The notes: a model not told the origin generated them from the letters alone. 64,000 nucleotides of DNA from an uncultured Lachnospiraceae bacterium (GCA_947567595.1 CANOMQ010000015.1:23459-87458); one strand, 5' to 3'; shown: positions 36,776 through 45,403, counted from the stretch's first letter. Numbers and translations: made by a program.

Positions 36776-37486
36776 ATGGGTGTGAAGCAGGGAAAAAACA
36801 CTGCAAAGGTATTGACGGTTTTATTGGTGCTTTCGATGATTCTGGTGGCGCATGAATCAGTGCAGTTTGTGAGCACGCTGGAGGAGCATATACGTGCGGC
36901 AAAAAATAAATCCGTGACGATTGTGGTTGACGCAGGTCATGGCGGAATTGATCCGGGCAAGGTCGGCGTGAATAATGCCTTGGAAAAAGACGTCAATCTT
37001 GCGATTGCCCTGAAGCTAGAGCGGAACCTGAAGGCAAGCGGTATCAATGTGGTGATGACGAGAACGGACGACAACGGGCTCTACAGTGAGAGCGACTCCA
37101 ACAAAAAGGTGCGCGACATGAAAAAGCGCCTTTCGATTATAGAAGCGGCAAACCCGATGCTTGCGGTCAGTATCCATCAGAACAGCTATCCCGACCCTTC
37201 CGTGAGCGGGGTGCAGGTTTTTTATTATAAGGACTCCATCAAGAGCAAGACGGCTGCGGAGATTATGCAGACGCAGCTTGTAAAAAGCCTAAAGCCTGCA
37301 AAGGAGCGGGTTGCGAAGGATAATAGCAGTTATTACTTACTGAAAAAGACTTCCGTTCCCATTATGATTGTGGAGTGCGCCTTCATGAGCAACCCGACCG
37401 AGGCGGATTTATTGATACAGGACGACTTTCAGGAGCGCGTAGCGTGGGCAATTTATATGGGAATTATGCAGGTCATCAACGACTAA
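36776..37486 (+). CDS. cwlD: N-acetylmuramoyl-L-alanine amidase, CwlD-like
   Basis: About 236 residues. An N-terminal membrane anchor (VLTVLLVLSMILVAHES) precedes an Amidase_3 domain with zinc ligands in VVDAGHGGIDPG (His), LEKDVNLAIA (Glu) and VSIHQNSY (His), and the catalytic Glu in IVECAFMSNPTEA. Amidase_3 enzymes remove the peptide from muramic acid; CwlD does this for spore-cortex muramic lactam. The start chosen is ATG 36776 after GTAGAAGG; GTG 36761 is possible. Size and anchor fit CwlD, which would imply a spore-forming lineage. Confidence 0.8.
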   Translation: MGVKQGKNTAKVLTVLLVLSMILVAHESVQFVSTLEEHIRAAKNKSVTIVVDAGHGGIDPGKVGVNNALEKDVNLAIALKLERNLKASGINVVMTRTDDNGLYSESDSNKKVRDMKKRLSIIEAANPMLAVSIHQNSYPDPSVSGVQVFYYKDSIKSKTAAEIMQTQLVKSLKPAKERVAKDNSSYYLLKKTSVPIMIVECAFMSNPTEADLLIQDDFQERVAWAIYMGIMQVIND

Positions 37487-37623
37487 ACCGCAAAAAACGG
37501 CGGCACAGGGCAGCATTGCGCCATGTTACCAAAATAAAACAAAATATGCCATAACGAACAATACACAGAAAAAGCACCATACCCTATAATAAAAAGCAAG
37601 AAAAGAGCAGGGAGGTGCTTTTA

Positions 37624-38157
37624 ATGCGTTATGGATATTTTGACAATGAAAAGCGGGAATATGTGATTGAGCGGGTGGATTTGCCAACCTCTTGGACAAA
37701 TTACCTCGGAGTGGAGGATACCTGTGTGGTAGTGAACCATACGGCATGGGGGTATATGTTTTATAAAACCCAGGTGGTCGCGACGGCGGGGAGCGGTCAG
37801 GGCGGAATTGAAATCATACAGAGGGAAAATCCCGACATTTTGTTTTCCGACATCAGAATGCCGGGAATGGACGGGCTGACCATGATTGCCGCATTGAAAT
37901 CGGAGCACCCCCATATGCAGATTGCCATTCTCACGGGCTTTCGTGATTTCGAGTACGCTAGGGAGGCGATACGCCTCGGGGTGACGCGGTTTCTGCTCAA
38001 GTCCTCCAAAATGGAGGAGTTGGAGGAAGCGGTTTCGGTCATGGTAGAAAATCTCTCTGACAGGAAAATGGGCACGGACGCAGACAAAACCGAACAGGAA
38101 CCGGAGGGAATGGCAGCAGGCAAGCCCAGAACTTTGCACTTGCTGCAAAGTTCGTGA
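37624..38157 (+). pseudogene. Chimera of a GH94 phosphorylase N-terminus and a receiver domain
   Basis: One open frame joins two unrelated genes. Residues 1-48 (MRYGYFDNEKREYVIERVDL to WGYMFYKT) are the start of a GH94 cellobiose/chitobiose phosphorylase, with its GGGAGG ribosome site. From about nt 37770 the frame reads QVVATAGSGQGGIEIIQREN and FSDIRMPGMDG, the middle of a YesN-type response regulator receiver domain. The receiver has the phospho-acceptor Asp and the RFLLKSS Lys, but lacks the first strand with the acidic pair, and the DNA-binding domain is absent. It ends in GKPRTLHLLQSS at the edge of a hairpin element. A deletion that fused the two genes is the simplest explanation; a working protein is unlikely. 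Confidence 0.75.
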
Positions 38158-38250
38158 GAATGCATAGTGGTTGAGATGCATCAAGCCACCACGAAGTGGT
38201 TTTGCATGGCTTGATGCTTGTAACAGGAAGCCGAAGGCTGAACTGTTACA
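38131..38250. repeat. Three-hairpin element (REP/MITE-like)
   Basis: Three perfect inverted repeats in a row: 38131-38138 with 38144-38151, 38178-38188 with 38207-38217 (11 bp), and 38219-38226 with 38243-38250. It carries the tail of the chimera gene and lies before a strong promoter. No second copy is seen in this window. A dispersed palindromic element or a structured RNA are both possible. Confidence 0.55.
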
Positions 38251-38278
38251 AAAATGGCGGTCTGCAGGGGATAAAATC

Positions 38279-38307
38279 TTGACATAAACAAATAATTAGT
38301 TTAAAAT
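38279..38307 (+). promoter_or_regulatory. Promoter of the DUF1266 lipoprotein
   Basis: Perfect TTGACA (38279-38284), 17 bp, TAAAAT (38302-38307), about 65 bp before the start codon. Confidence 0.8.
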
Positions 38308-38372
38308 CCATAATTAGTTATAAAAATTATTCTTAATACCAACGGAAATTGAGAGAGGGGTAAAGGTTTACA

Positions 38373-39242
38373 ATGAAAAAGATAAGCAAAAATTTAGTTG
38401 TTGTAACATTGTCAATTGCATTGGCAGCGTCCAGCCTGACGGGGTGTGGAGCCGCACCGGCTTCAAGTCCTTCCAAGGATAGCGCCAGTGACGCGGGTGC
38501 TGTTTCCAAGGATACAGGCGCAGACACGTCCGGCGATACCGCAAAGGAGGCGGCGGACGACGCTTCCGAGGATAAGGCTTTTGAAGGCGCGGAAACGGAT
38601 ACGGTGCAGTGGTTTAACGCGTCGTATGCAATCCTTACCTATGCAAACGGTCAGGATTATAACCTGTTTGGCGGCGCCGAGCCGGGCAAGGTGATGGAAA
38701 TGCAGTATCAGGCAATGCTGGATAGTGCATGGGGCGTCACAGACCGCACGAGCGCGGACGAAACGCTTGACTGGATTTTGACAGAGGGACATCGTGAAGA
38801 CTTTATGATAACAGGTGAGCTGCTTGAGCAGATGGCGGCAGAATGCGGGGAAGAGGAGCTGGAGAATTATTTGATTGTGGAATTTGAAGAGACTCCCGAG
38901 GACGCAGAGTTTGACATGATGACCTATAATATGTATAAGGAGTTCGGCGAGACGGCGATTGACGGCTGGGATTACTGCCGTGCGCTGAGCCTGTTGAGTT
39001 TTTATTACATGGCAGGTTACTATACAAAGGAGGAGGCGCTTGACAAGTCCCTTGAGATTGCCGAGACGGTACAGCCGCTGTTCACTTCATGGGACGAGCT
39101 GATTGACAGCTACTTAAGAGGGTATGAATACTGGGCGGAGGAGGACAGCTCGGAGCGCCGCGCGCTTTACGAGGAGCTTTTGGCAGCAGACGACAACCCG
39201 TTCCGCGTGGATTATAATACAACGCTGGAAAAGACTTGGTAA
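38373..39242 (+). CDS. DUF1266-type lipoprotein
   Basis: 289 residues. A lipoprotein signal (lipobox LTGC, Cys25) is followed by a low-complexity Ser/Asp/Ala linker (about 30-70). A helical C-terminal domain shows SAWGVTDRTSADETLDWILT, TEGHREDF and WDYCRALSLLSFYYMAGYYT, the pattern of DUF1266. Proteins with DUF1266 have no settled role. The gene has its own strong promoter and terminator and stands as a single unit between gene relics. The ribosome site is GAGAGGGG. Confidence 0.75.
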   Translation: MKKISKNLVVVTLSIALAASSLTGCGAAPASSPSKDSASDAGAVSKDTGADTSGDTAKEAADDASEDKAFEGAETDTVQWFNASYAILTYANGQDYNLFGGAEPGKVMEMQYQAMLDSAWGVTDRTSADETLDWILTEGHREDFMITGELLEQMAAECGEEELENYLIVEFEETPEDAEFDMMTYNMYKEFGETAIDGWDYCRALSLLSFYYMAGYYTKEEALDKSLEIAETVQPLFTSWDELIDSYLRGYEYWAEEDSSERRALYEELLAADDNPFRVDYNTTLEKTW

Positions 39243-39279
39243 TGGACAGGCGTTGGAAAATCCGGTTTTAGACAGGTGG

Positions 39280-39324
39280 AAACCTTATAAATGCTACATT
39301 TTGTGGTGTTTATAAGGTTTTTTT
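39280..39324 (+). terminator. Terminator of the DUF1266 lipoprotein gene
   Basis: A perfect 12-bp stem (39280-39291 with 39309-39320) followed by a T run. Confidence 0.9.
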
Positions 39325-39386
39325 ATGCACATGTTGACTTTTTGGCATGGTCATTCGTTATAAAGGGTAGAAGGGGGTGCTTTTTG

Positions 39387-39687
39387 ATGCTTGAGAAGAT
39401 TATAAGAACATACTATGACGCAATCTTTCGCTACTGTTATCATCATGACCGGAATACTGCTGAAATTCATGCAGCATTTTCAGGGGGAGCTGCTACGGGT
39501 TGCAGTGTGCGGCGTTTATGCGGCGGCAGTTGCTTTGGCGCTGCTTGGAAATTCAAAAGTATTCGGGTGGTATCTGCCGGATTATTTTAAGGTATGGTGT
39601 ATTGTGTGCGTTGCAGGGCTTGGGTTTGGGATTTGGCAGTTTGTATGCCTGTATCATAAGCTGTCGGGTTTTGAGCAGATTGCATGA
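39387..39687 (+). pseudogene. ECF sigma factor / anti-sigma membrane protein fusion relic
   Basis: From ATG 39387 (GGGGG site upstream) the first 25 codons, MLEKIIRTYYDAIFRYCYHH then DRNTAE, are the start of sigma region 2 of an ECF sigma factor. At about 39464 the homologous reading jumps to another frame: GELLRVAVCGVYAAAVALAL and FKVWCIVCVAGLGFGIWQFV, two membrane helices that look like the C-terminus of an anti-sigma protein. The rest of both genes is gone. An ABC ATPase and permease follow, an order (sigma, anti-sigma, ABC exporter) common in Lachnospiraceae. The exporter may thus have lost its regulator. The two-helix part can be read from ATG 39415 as a 90-residue ORF, but without a good ribosome site. 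Confidence 0.65.
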
Positions 39688-39725
39688 TAAACATATGTTT
39701 GCGATTTGGGAGGAGTGGTAAGAAA

Positions 39726-40490
39726 ATGGAACTGGTACTGGACAGGGTGACAAAACAATATAAGAATAAAATTGCGGTAGACAGGTTAAGTGCAACGCTA
39801 AAGGAGGGCGTGTATGGCTTGCTCGGTGCAAACGGTGCGGGGAAAACCACGCTGATGCGCCTGATTTGCGACATTGCCAAAATCAGCAGCGGGGAGATAC
39901 GGCTTGACGGGGAGGATATCGGGGCAATGGGGGAACGATACAGGGATTTGCTTGGCTATCTTCCGCAGGATTTCGGTTATTATCCGAATTTTACCGCGAT
40001 GGAATTTATGCTGTATATTGCCTCGCTAAAGGGGTTAGCAAGGGGCTATGCAAAGGAGCGGAGTAAGGAGCTTTTGCAGATGGTTGGTCTGGCAAATGAA
40101 ATGCGGCATAAGGTAAAGACGTTTTCCGGCGGAATGCGCCAGCGGCTGGGCATTGCGCAGGCATTGCTAAACGATCCGAAGCTTCTTGTGCTTGATGAGC
40201 CTACGGCGGGGCTTGACCCGAAGGAGCGGGTGCGGTTTCGCAACATGATTGCGGAGCTTGGCAAAGACAGGATTGTCATTCTTTCCACGCATATTGTGTC
40301 GGACGTGGAGGAGATTGCGGACTGGATTTTTTTGATGAAGCAGGGGCAGTTTATTGCGCAGGGGACATTGGAGGCGTTAAAGCAGCATTATTTGGAGGTG
40401 ACGCATTCGGAGTGCGCAGCGCCGTTTAACTTGGAGAAGCTTTACTTATTTTATTTTTCAGAGGGAGATGAGGGGTATGATTTGGTTTGA
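39726..40490 (+). CDS. ABC exporter ATPase
   Basis: 254 residues from ATG 39726 (GGGAGGAG upstream). Walker A GANGAGKTTLMRLICD, Q-loop LPQDFGYYPNFT, signature FSGGMRQRLGIAQAL, Walker B LLVLDEPTAGLDP and switch ILSTHIVSDVEEI are present. It belongs to the ABC-2/multidrug-type ATPases (CcmA-like) and works with the permease gene that overlaps its end. Cargo is unknown; bacteriocin, peptide or drug export is typical. Confidence 0.87.
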   Translation: MELVLDRVTKQYKNKIAVDRLSATLKEGVYGLLGANGAGKTTLMRLICDIAKISSGEIRLDGEDIGAMGERYRDLLGYLPQDFGYYPNFTAMEFMLYIASLKGLARGYAKERSKELLQMVGLANEMRHKVKTFSGGMRQRLGIAQALLNDPKLLVLDEPTAGLDPKERVRFRNMIAELGKDRIVILSTHIVSDVEEIADWIFLMKQGQFIAQGTLEALKQHYLEVTHSECAAPFNLEKLYLFYFSEGDEGYDLV

Positions 40491-41229
40491 GTGGAAGAAG
40501 ATATTTGAGCGCAGGCTGAATATGGCGGCAATGCTGTTGGGGTATCTGCTGATTGGTGCATGTGTGTTCTGTTTTATTGCAAAGGAGAACATTTATGATG
40601 GGTTTTATTTGTGGTTTGTGATTGTGATTTGCGTAAGCCCGGTTTTTTCATCGGAATACGAGTCGGGAGCGGCGGCGCTGCTGCTTACGACAAAGCATGG
40701 AAAGGGCAGGCTGGTTTGGTCAAAGCTTGTGGCGGCGCTTTTGTTTACGGCAGGGTATTTGGCGGTCGGAATATTGGCAGGTGTGGGGGTAGTCGGTCTG
40801 TTTTTGGGATTTTCGGGCGCGGATTTGCCGGTTCAGTTGTGGAATTCGGTCATTCCGTATAATCTGACGCTTGGGCAGACCTGCGCGGCGAATTTTGCAA
40901 TCATTCTTTTGAGCGGAATTACGCTTGCGCTTGTCCTGCTATGCTGTTCGGCGAGACTACGTTCCTCGCTTGCGACGTTGGTGATTGGGTTTATGGTTAT
41001 TATTGCGCCAGTGTTTTTTCCGATGAGTAAGGAGAGCGGGCTGTGGAACCATATCAATTATCTGTTTCCGGTGAGGGCGGCGAATTTGAAGAACATGCTT
41101 GGTTCGTTTGTGAGCTATCCGGTGGGGGATTTTGTGATTTCTTATGTAGAGATGCTGGCGGTTGTGTATGGTCTGATTGGGATTATGGCGTTTGTGCTGA
41201 CGCGCAGAGGGTTTGTGAAGGCGCGGTAA
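40468..41229 (+). CDS. ABC-2 type exporter permease
   Basis: 253 residues with six membrane helices. It opens MIWFEWKKIFERRLNMAAML and includes VIVICVSPVFSSEYESGAAA, the cytoplasmic stretch typical of ABC-2 permeases of the BcrB/NosY kind, and ITLALVLLCCSARLRSSLAT. It partners the upstream ATPase, overlapping it by 14-23 nt depending on whether ATG 40468 or 40477 is used. A terminator follows at once. Confidence 0.82.
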   Translation: MRGMIWFEWKKIFERRLNMAAMLLGYLLIGACVFCFIAKENIYDGFYLWFVIVICVSPVFSSEYESGAAALLLTTKHGKGRLVWSKLVAALLFTAGYLAVGILAGVGVVGLFLGFSGADLPVQLWNSVIPYNLTLGQTCAANFAIILLSGITLALVLLCCSARLRSSLATLVIGFMVIIAPVFFPMSKESGLWNHINYLFPVRAANLKNMLGSFVSYPVGDFVISYVEMLAVVYGLIGIMAFVLTRRGFVKAR

Positions 41230-41238
41230 AAATAATAA

Positions 41239-41296
41239 AAAACAGTGCCAAGGCATAGGGCTATGCCCCTGTCGTTGCCTTGGCACTGTTTTGTTA
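41239..41296. terminator. Strong bidirectional terminator
   Basis: A perfect 17-bp stem (41239-41255 with 41276-41292) with T4 and A-rich flanks. It ends the ABC exporter operon and the convergent three-gene cassette. Confidence 0.92.
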
Positions 41297-41455
41297 TTGT
41301 TTCACGGGAGGATGCAGGTCCCATTCGGGAAAACAGCTTGCAAATCCTTCCAAATTCTGCGTCAGAACCACCTTTTCCATTTTTTGGATATCCGAACCGC
41401 CCTGACCAAACATCAGTTCCAGCTCGGCGAAATCATCATCAAAATTCTGTTCCAT
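41294..41455 (-). CDS. Small acidic protein of the zinc-ribbon cassette
   Basis: 53 residues, MEQNFDDDFAELELMFGQGG to PEWDLHPPVKQ. GGAAAGGAG lies 8 nt before ATG 41455, and its stop codon overlaps the terminator stem. It follows the 551-residue gene by 15 bp in the same direction, so it is the third gene of that cassette. It is acidic, without membrane segment or known motif. Confidence 0.65.
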   Translation of the reverse strand: MEQNFDDDFAELELMFGQGGSDIQKMEKVVLTQNLEGFASCFPEWDLHPPVKQ

Positions 41456-41470
41456 TCCGATACTCCTTTC

Positions 41471-43126
41471 CTATGCAATAATCTCCCTGACAGGCTTGCT
41501 CTCAAATTGATATACGACATTTTTGGCGTTTTGCCATTGCTGCGCAGTCTGATTGATTTTTTCTTTTCCGCTGATAATGCGGGACGCATAGCTTTGCTCG
41601 ATTGCCTCGATTTTTTCCGCGGTCGTCTTTTTGGTCTTGACAGAGAGAACGGCAAGCACGCCGGCTCCGATTAGTAAAAGAATGCCAAGTCCCGTAACGG
41701 TGACCAGACCGATTAAGCCAAACACCGCCATGACAATTGCCGCAATCATCAGTGTTTTTTCATTGCTGCGGCTTGCTTTCTCAAGCTCCGCCGCACGCCG
41801 CCTTGTCATGTCCGCTTCAAACGCACTGCAAAGCGCATCGGCATTGCTTCCGTCCTCCGTAGTACCGCTCCAGCCGTCAACGTTTATCGTAATCTGATTT
41901 GGAAATGCTTCTTTCTTCTCGGTGATATAGGTATGGAAGCCCTTTCGGATATATCCGCTTAAGAAGGAAACGGCGGTCTTTCGCTCCGAAGGCGAGGTGT
42001 CCTTGTCCGTCAAAATCACATTTGACATCTGTTCAACCAAATTCAGCGTCTGCTGCTGGCGCTCCTGCTCAATCTTGATAATGGATTGTCTTGCCGCTTC
42101 CTTATCGCCCTCAAAGTATTTGATTGCCTGTAAATAGGCTTCCTCCTTGCGCAGTGGCTCCTCGTCCTCATTATAGCGGCTGATTAGCTGAATGAGGCTC
42201 TTGTCGATATTGGCTTTCAGGCTGTTTTGGTCGATGTAGGCATTGTTGATTCCGGTCAGGTTTTCCGCGATGGAATCCACCGCCATAATGCGGCTGACAT
42301 ATTCGTTGATGTTCTCATATTCCGTTACCGCGTCGCCCAAGTCGGGATAGAGGTGGGAAATATCAAGACTGAACCGGTTACAATATTCCTTCCACGTTTT
42401 CTCCTGCGAAGCCTCAAGATTGCTGCTGTTTCCACGGATTTCATTCATCCACTGCATGACATAATCGTCGCACATATGCTTCTTGTCGGGACCAAACACG
42501 CCGTTGATATACGCGTCAATGTACGCAAAGCTTCCCTCTGAGAAATTTGCCGCATTCTGATGGGAAAAATAGATGGACAGCCATTCATAGCAGGTATCCA
42601 CCCTGTTGTTTCTGCGGCAGATAAGTGCCATTGTGATGGCAGTTCGTTCCTCGTCCCGCTTGACAGCCTCCGCGATTGCACGCTGTGCCAAATCCCGGTC
42701 GTTTCCAATCCATGCGGCAACGGCAACGAGACACGGGGCAAGCCAGTATTTGGGTGTAGAAAGCATCAGCTCCTCCGAAACCCTTGAGATTGTCGCTTTT
42801 TTAACAAGCGCCAAATCCGTGGCTTGCAGCACGCCAAGCATTGTTTCCCGGATAATTTTGTAATTTCCGTAATTTTGCTCCAGCTCCTGCCGGACACGGA
42901 CAAGTTCTGTGGAAGCCTGCTGCAGGGCTGCCTGCTTTTTTTGGTCATTGACCATCTGCTGGAATTTCTGTGTCAGAACCTGAATGTTATGGTTTGCGGT
43001 CTCAAGTGCCATGCTGGTATCGTGAACCATTTTACCGAGCTGTTCCGTCGTTTCGGAAAGCGCGTCAATTTTTCGTTCCAGCCTTGTCACGTCAATATGT
43101 ACGGTCTGTACGGTTTGTTCTGCCAT
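41471..43126 (-). CDS. Coiled-coil protein with a C-terminal membrane hairpin
   Basis: 551 residues. The N-terminal 110 residues form a coiled coil (VTRLERKIDALSETTEQLGK...). The middle is helical, with an unusual run of Trp/Tyr-rich repeats (AITMALICRRNNRVDTCYEW). Two adjacent membrane helices span about 459-496 (IAAIVMAVFGLIGLVTVTGL), and a helical tail of 55 residues follows. There is no signal peptide. I do not recognise the family. It starts 4 bp after the zinc-ribbon gene (TGGAGGT site) and precedes the 53-residue gene; the three are clearly co-expressed. A membrane-anchored scaffold is the most I would infer. Confidence 0.7.
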   Translation of the reverse strand: MAEQTVQTVHIDVTRLERKIDALSETTEQLGKMVHDTSMALETANHNIQVLTQKFQQMVNDQKKQAALQQASTELVRVRQELEQNYGNYKIIRETMLGVLQATDLALVKKATISRVSEELMLSTPKYWLAPCLVAVAAWIGNDRDLAQRAIAEAVKRDEERTAITMALICRRNNRVDTCYEWLSIYFSHQNAANFSEGSFAYIDAYINGVFGPDKKHMCDDYVMQWMNEIRGNSSNLEASQEKTWKEYCNRFSLDISHLYPDLGDAVTEYENINEYVSRIMAVDSIAENLTGINNAYIDQNSLKANIDKSLIQLISRYNEDEEPLRKEEAYLQAIKYFEGDKEAARQSIIKIEQERQQQTLNLVEQMSNVILTDKDTSPSERKTAVSFLSGYIRKGFHTYITEKKEAFPNQITINVDGWSGTTEDGSNADALCSAFEADMTRRRAAELEKASRSNEKTLMIAAIVMAVFGLIGLVTVTGLGILLLIGAGVLAVLSVKTKKTTAEKIEAIEQSYASRIISGKEKINQTAQQWQNAKNVVYQFESKPVREIIA

Positions 43127-43129
43127 TTT

Positions 43130-43942
43130 TTATACCTCCATTTTGGCATCGGATAAAAACTGATTTTGTTTTTTCCGATAAGAATTCATAAATTTTTCCC
43201 GGTATTCGGGGCTGTTCATCGCACTGATAATATTGCCGACCGGAATGACATAGTTGTCATAAAAGTAGCGTGTCTTGGACTTTAGATAAAAGCTGTTGTC
43301 CATATAAGGCGAATCCGGATTCGTCTCAATCGACTTTAACAGTGCGAAGCAGGTTTTGGGTATGGAGCAGTATTCCGCCAGCTCCTGATACATATCGGCA
43401 AGCTCCTTTGTCAGATATCCGGTGGAGGCTCTCTTGGAAATCAGGTAGGGGCATATCTGGTCGATAAAGCCGCACAGCGTTTCCTTGTCCTCCTCCGCCT
43501 GCATATTTGCCGCAATCAGTTGAATCATATCCGCCTCATAGTCCTGTATTCGGTATGAGGACGCGATTAGCAAATTCCTTAAATCCTCCACCTCATCATA
43601 CTCCAAGGCGACCTCCTGCATTTGCTGGAAAAACCGTTTCAGTGCACCGTCATTTTTGGCAACAAATTCTTCATAATACGCCATCATATAAAGGGCAGGA
43701 GCGTTGTCCGCCAAAATATTTAAAACCTCCATTGCGTAATGTCTGGAATCCTCAAACTTTCCGTTCATAAAAAACTGAATTGCATTCTGACGGCTGAAGA
43801 CAACCTTTCCGTTTGTGTTCAGCGTTGCCCTCGAATAGTATTCCTCCTTGCCGCAGGTATTGCAGATTAGTTTTCTGTTTTTGGGATCAAATTCGACATT
43901 GGAGCTGCCACAGCCGTGGCATTGTAATCCACCTGAATCCAT
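43130..43942 (-). CDS. TFIIB-type zinc-ribbon protein
   Basis: 270 residues. The N-terminal zinc ribbon has C8-x2-C11 and C27-x2-C30 (CHGCGSSN...ICNTCGKEE), followed by an all-helical domain of unknown fold (FFMNGKFEDSRHYAMEVLNI). The ribbon resembles those of TFIIB but occurs in many bacterial proteins unrelated to transcription. It is the first gene of the minus-strand cassette, with AGGAGGGG before ATG 43942. Role unknown; the tight linkage to the membrane coiled-coil protein suggests one complex. Confidence 0.75.
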   Translation of the reverse strand: MDSGGLQCHGCGSSNVEFDPKNRKLICNTCGKEEYYSRATLNTNGKVVFSRQNAIQFFMNGKFEDSRHYAMEVLNILADNAPALYMMAYYEEFVAKNDGALKRFFQQMQEVALEYDEVEDLRNLLIASSYRIQDYEADMIQLIAANMQAEEDKETLCGFIDQICPYLISKRASTGYLTKELADMYQELAEYCSIPKTCFALLKSIETNPDSPYMDNSFYLKSKTRYFYDNYVIPVGNIISAMNSPEYREKFMNSYRKKQNQFLSDAKMEV

Positions 43943-43977
43943 AGTCCCCTCCTCATAATATTAAAATCGTGATTGGT

Positions 43978-44131
43978 TTATCGTGCGTTGCTAAGACTGC
44001 TGTTTCGCCGGCTCCATGTAACGGCGGCAGCCTTGATTGTTTCTATGACTGTTTCTGTGTCCGCGTCGTTTGACAAGGCTTCCTGTATCTGATTTAAGTT
44101 TTCGATAAAGGCTTCCTCGTAGAAGCCAAGC
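43978..44131 (-). pseudogene. C-terminal fragment of an unknown gene
   Basis: A reading frame of about 50 codons without a start (EAFIENLNQIQEALSNDADT then ETVIETIKAAAVTWSRRN, ending LSNAR) runs to a stop at 43978. At its upstream edge it abuts the truncated VTC gene on the other strand, so both were cut by the same rearrangement. I do not recognise the source protein. Confidence 0.4.
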
Positions 44132-44668
44132 TACAAGGAGAAGCTGCGGATAAGAAGCTACAGGCAGGTTTCTGCACAGGACACGGTTTTTGTCGAGCTA
44201 AAGAAAAAATACGACGATGTTGTCTATAAACGGCGTGAGTCCCTTACACAGCTGGAAGCCTTGGAATGGATTTTGCGGGAAACGCCATTTCCAAAAGCGA
44301 CGCAGATTGGTAATGAAATTGATTACTTTTTTACATATTATCAGACACTTAGACCAAAGGTATTTTTATCCTATGAGCGGGAGGCGTTTTATGCGCTTGA
44401 CGGGAGCGACTTTCGGGTGACGTTTGATGAAAAGATTCTTGCAAGACAGGAAGAGCTGTCACTTTCAAGGGAGATATATGGAACACCGTTAATTGACGAT
44501 GCGCATGTGCTGATGGAGCTTAAGACCTCGGGGGGTATTCCGCTTTGGCTGACAAGGGTATTGGCACAGGAGCAGATTTACAAGACCTCGTTTTCAAAAT
44601 ACGGAACGGCGTATCGGCGGATTATTTATAATAAGGAACAGGAAAGCAGACAAAAATATATTGCTTAG
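44123..44668 (+). pseudogene. VTC-domain polyphosphate polymerase, 5'-truncated
   Basis: From KPSYKEKLRIRSYRQVSAQD and TVFVELKKKYDDVVYKRR the frame follows a VTC domain to its C-terminus (IPLWLTRVLAQEQIYKTSFS KYG). VTC proteins make polyphosphate; the basic ELKKKYD..VYKRR strand binds phosphate. The first 50-60 residues, with the entry strands, are missing: an in-frame stop at 44120 and no start or ribosome site precede the homology. A TTG near 44258 could only start inside the domain. The DUF4956 partner gene follows after 24 bp, as in intact loci. Confidence 0.75.
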
Positions 44669-44692
44669 AAAAGGGAAAGGAATGTTAAAAAG

Positions 44693-45403
44693 ATGTCAGA
44701 AATGATTTTTAAAGGACTGTTTGACGCGGAAACCGCGTATGTTATCGGGGTGTCGGATTTTTTGGTTTGCATTATCAGCTCACTTGTTATAGGATTGATA
44801 ATAGCAGTGATGTATACGTATCAAAACGAGTATACGCGCAGCTTCATCGTAACGCTCGCCATGATTCCCGCAATTGTATGCGCCGTCATTATGATGGTAA
44901 ACGGAAATGTGGGCGCAGGGGTTGCGACGGCAGGGGCGTTCAGCCTTGTGCGGTTCCGTTCATTGCCGGGGACGGCGAAGGAGATTGGCATTCTTTTCCT
45001 TGCAATGGGAACGGGACTGATTACCGGTATGGGGTATATTGCGTATGGATTTTTGTTTGCAGTCGTGCTAAGTGCGGTTTATCTGTTGTATGCGCGGATT
45101 GGCTTTGGCACGAAAAAGCAGGCGGCAAAGCAATTTGCTTTGAAAAAGACAATGCGTATCACCATTCCCGAGGATTTGGATTATACGGCGGTTTTTGATG
45201 ATATTTTTGAACAGTATACGGACACGAGGGAGCTTGTCAGCGTAAAGACGACCAATATGGGAAGCCTTTTCCGGCTGACTTATGAAATGACGCTAAAGGA
45301 CAGCAGTATGGAAAAGGCGCTGATTGATGATATCCGATGCCGGAACGGGAATTTGGAAATTACGGTTTCAAGGCAGGAGACGGCGGTTGTGCCGGAGCTT
45401 TGA
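44693..45403 (+). CDS. DUF4956 membrane protein
   Basis: 236 residues. Four membrane helices lie in the first half (FLVCIISSLVIGLIIAVMYT, FIVTLAMIPAIVCAVIMMVN, GILFLAMGTGLITGMGYIAY and the next). The conserved AGAFSLVRFRSLPGTAKEIG lies between the second and third. A ferredoxin-like cytoplasmic domain follows (about 145-236). DUF4956 proteins are regularly encoded beside VTC polymerases and are presumed to work with polyphosphate at the membrane. The polymerase gene here is truncated, so this may be an orphan. The ribosome site is AAAGGAA. Confidence 0.85.
   Translation: MSEMIFKGLFDAETAYVIGVSDFLVCIISSLVIGLIIAVMYTYQNEYTRSFIVTLAMIPAIVCAVIMMVNGNVGAGVATAGAFSLVRFRSLPGTAKEIGILFLAMGTGLITGMGYIAYGFLFAVVLSAVYLLYARIGFGTKKQAAKQFALKKTMRITIPEDLDYTAVFDDIFEQYTDTRELVSVKTTNMGSLFRLTYEMTLKDSSMEKALIDDIRCRNGNLEITVSRQETAVVPEL

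Noticed and set aside
37487-37530. GGCACAGGGCAGC... after cwlD, also riboswitch-like
   Set aside because: No consistent stems, and the following gene is a relic.
39322-39386. TTGACT...TATAAA as promoter of the sigma relic
   Set aside because: The spacer is 19 bp, longer than preferred. Possible, but too weak to list as a feature.
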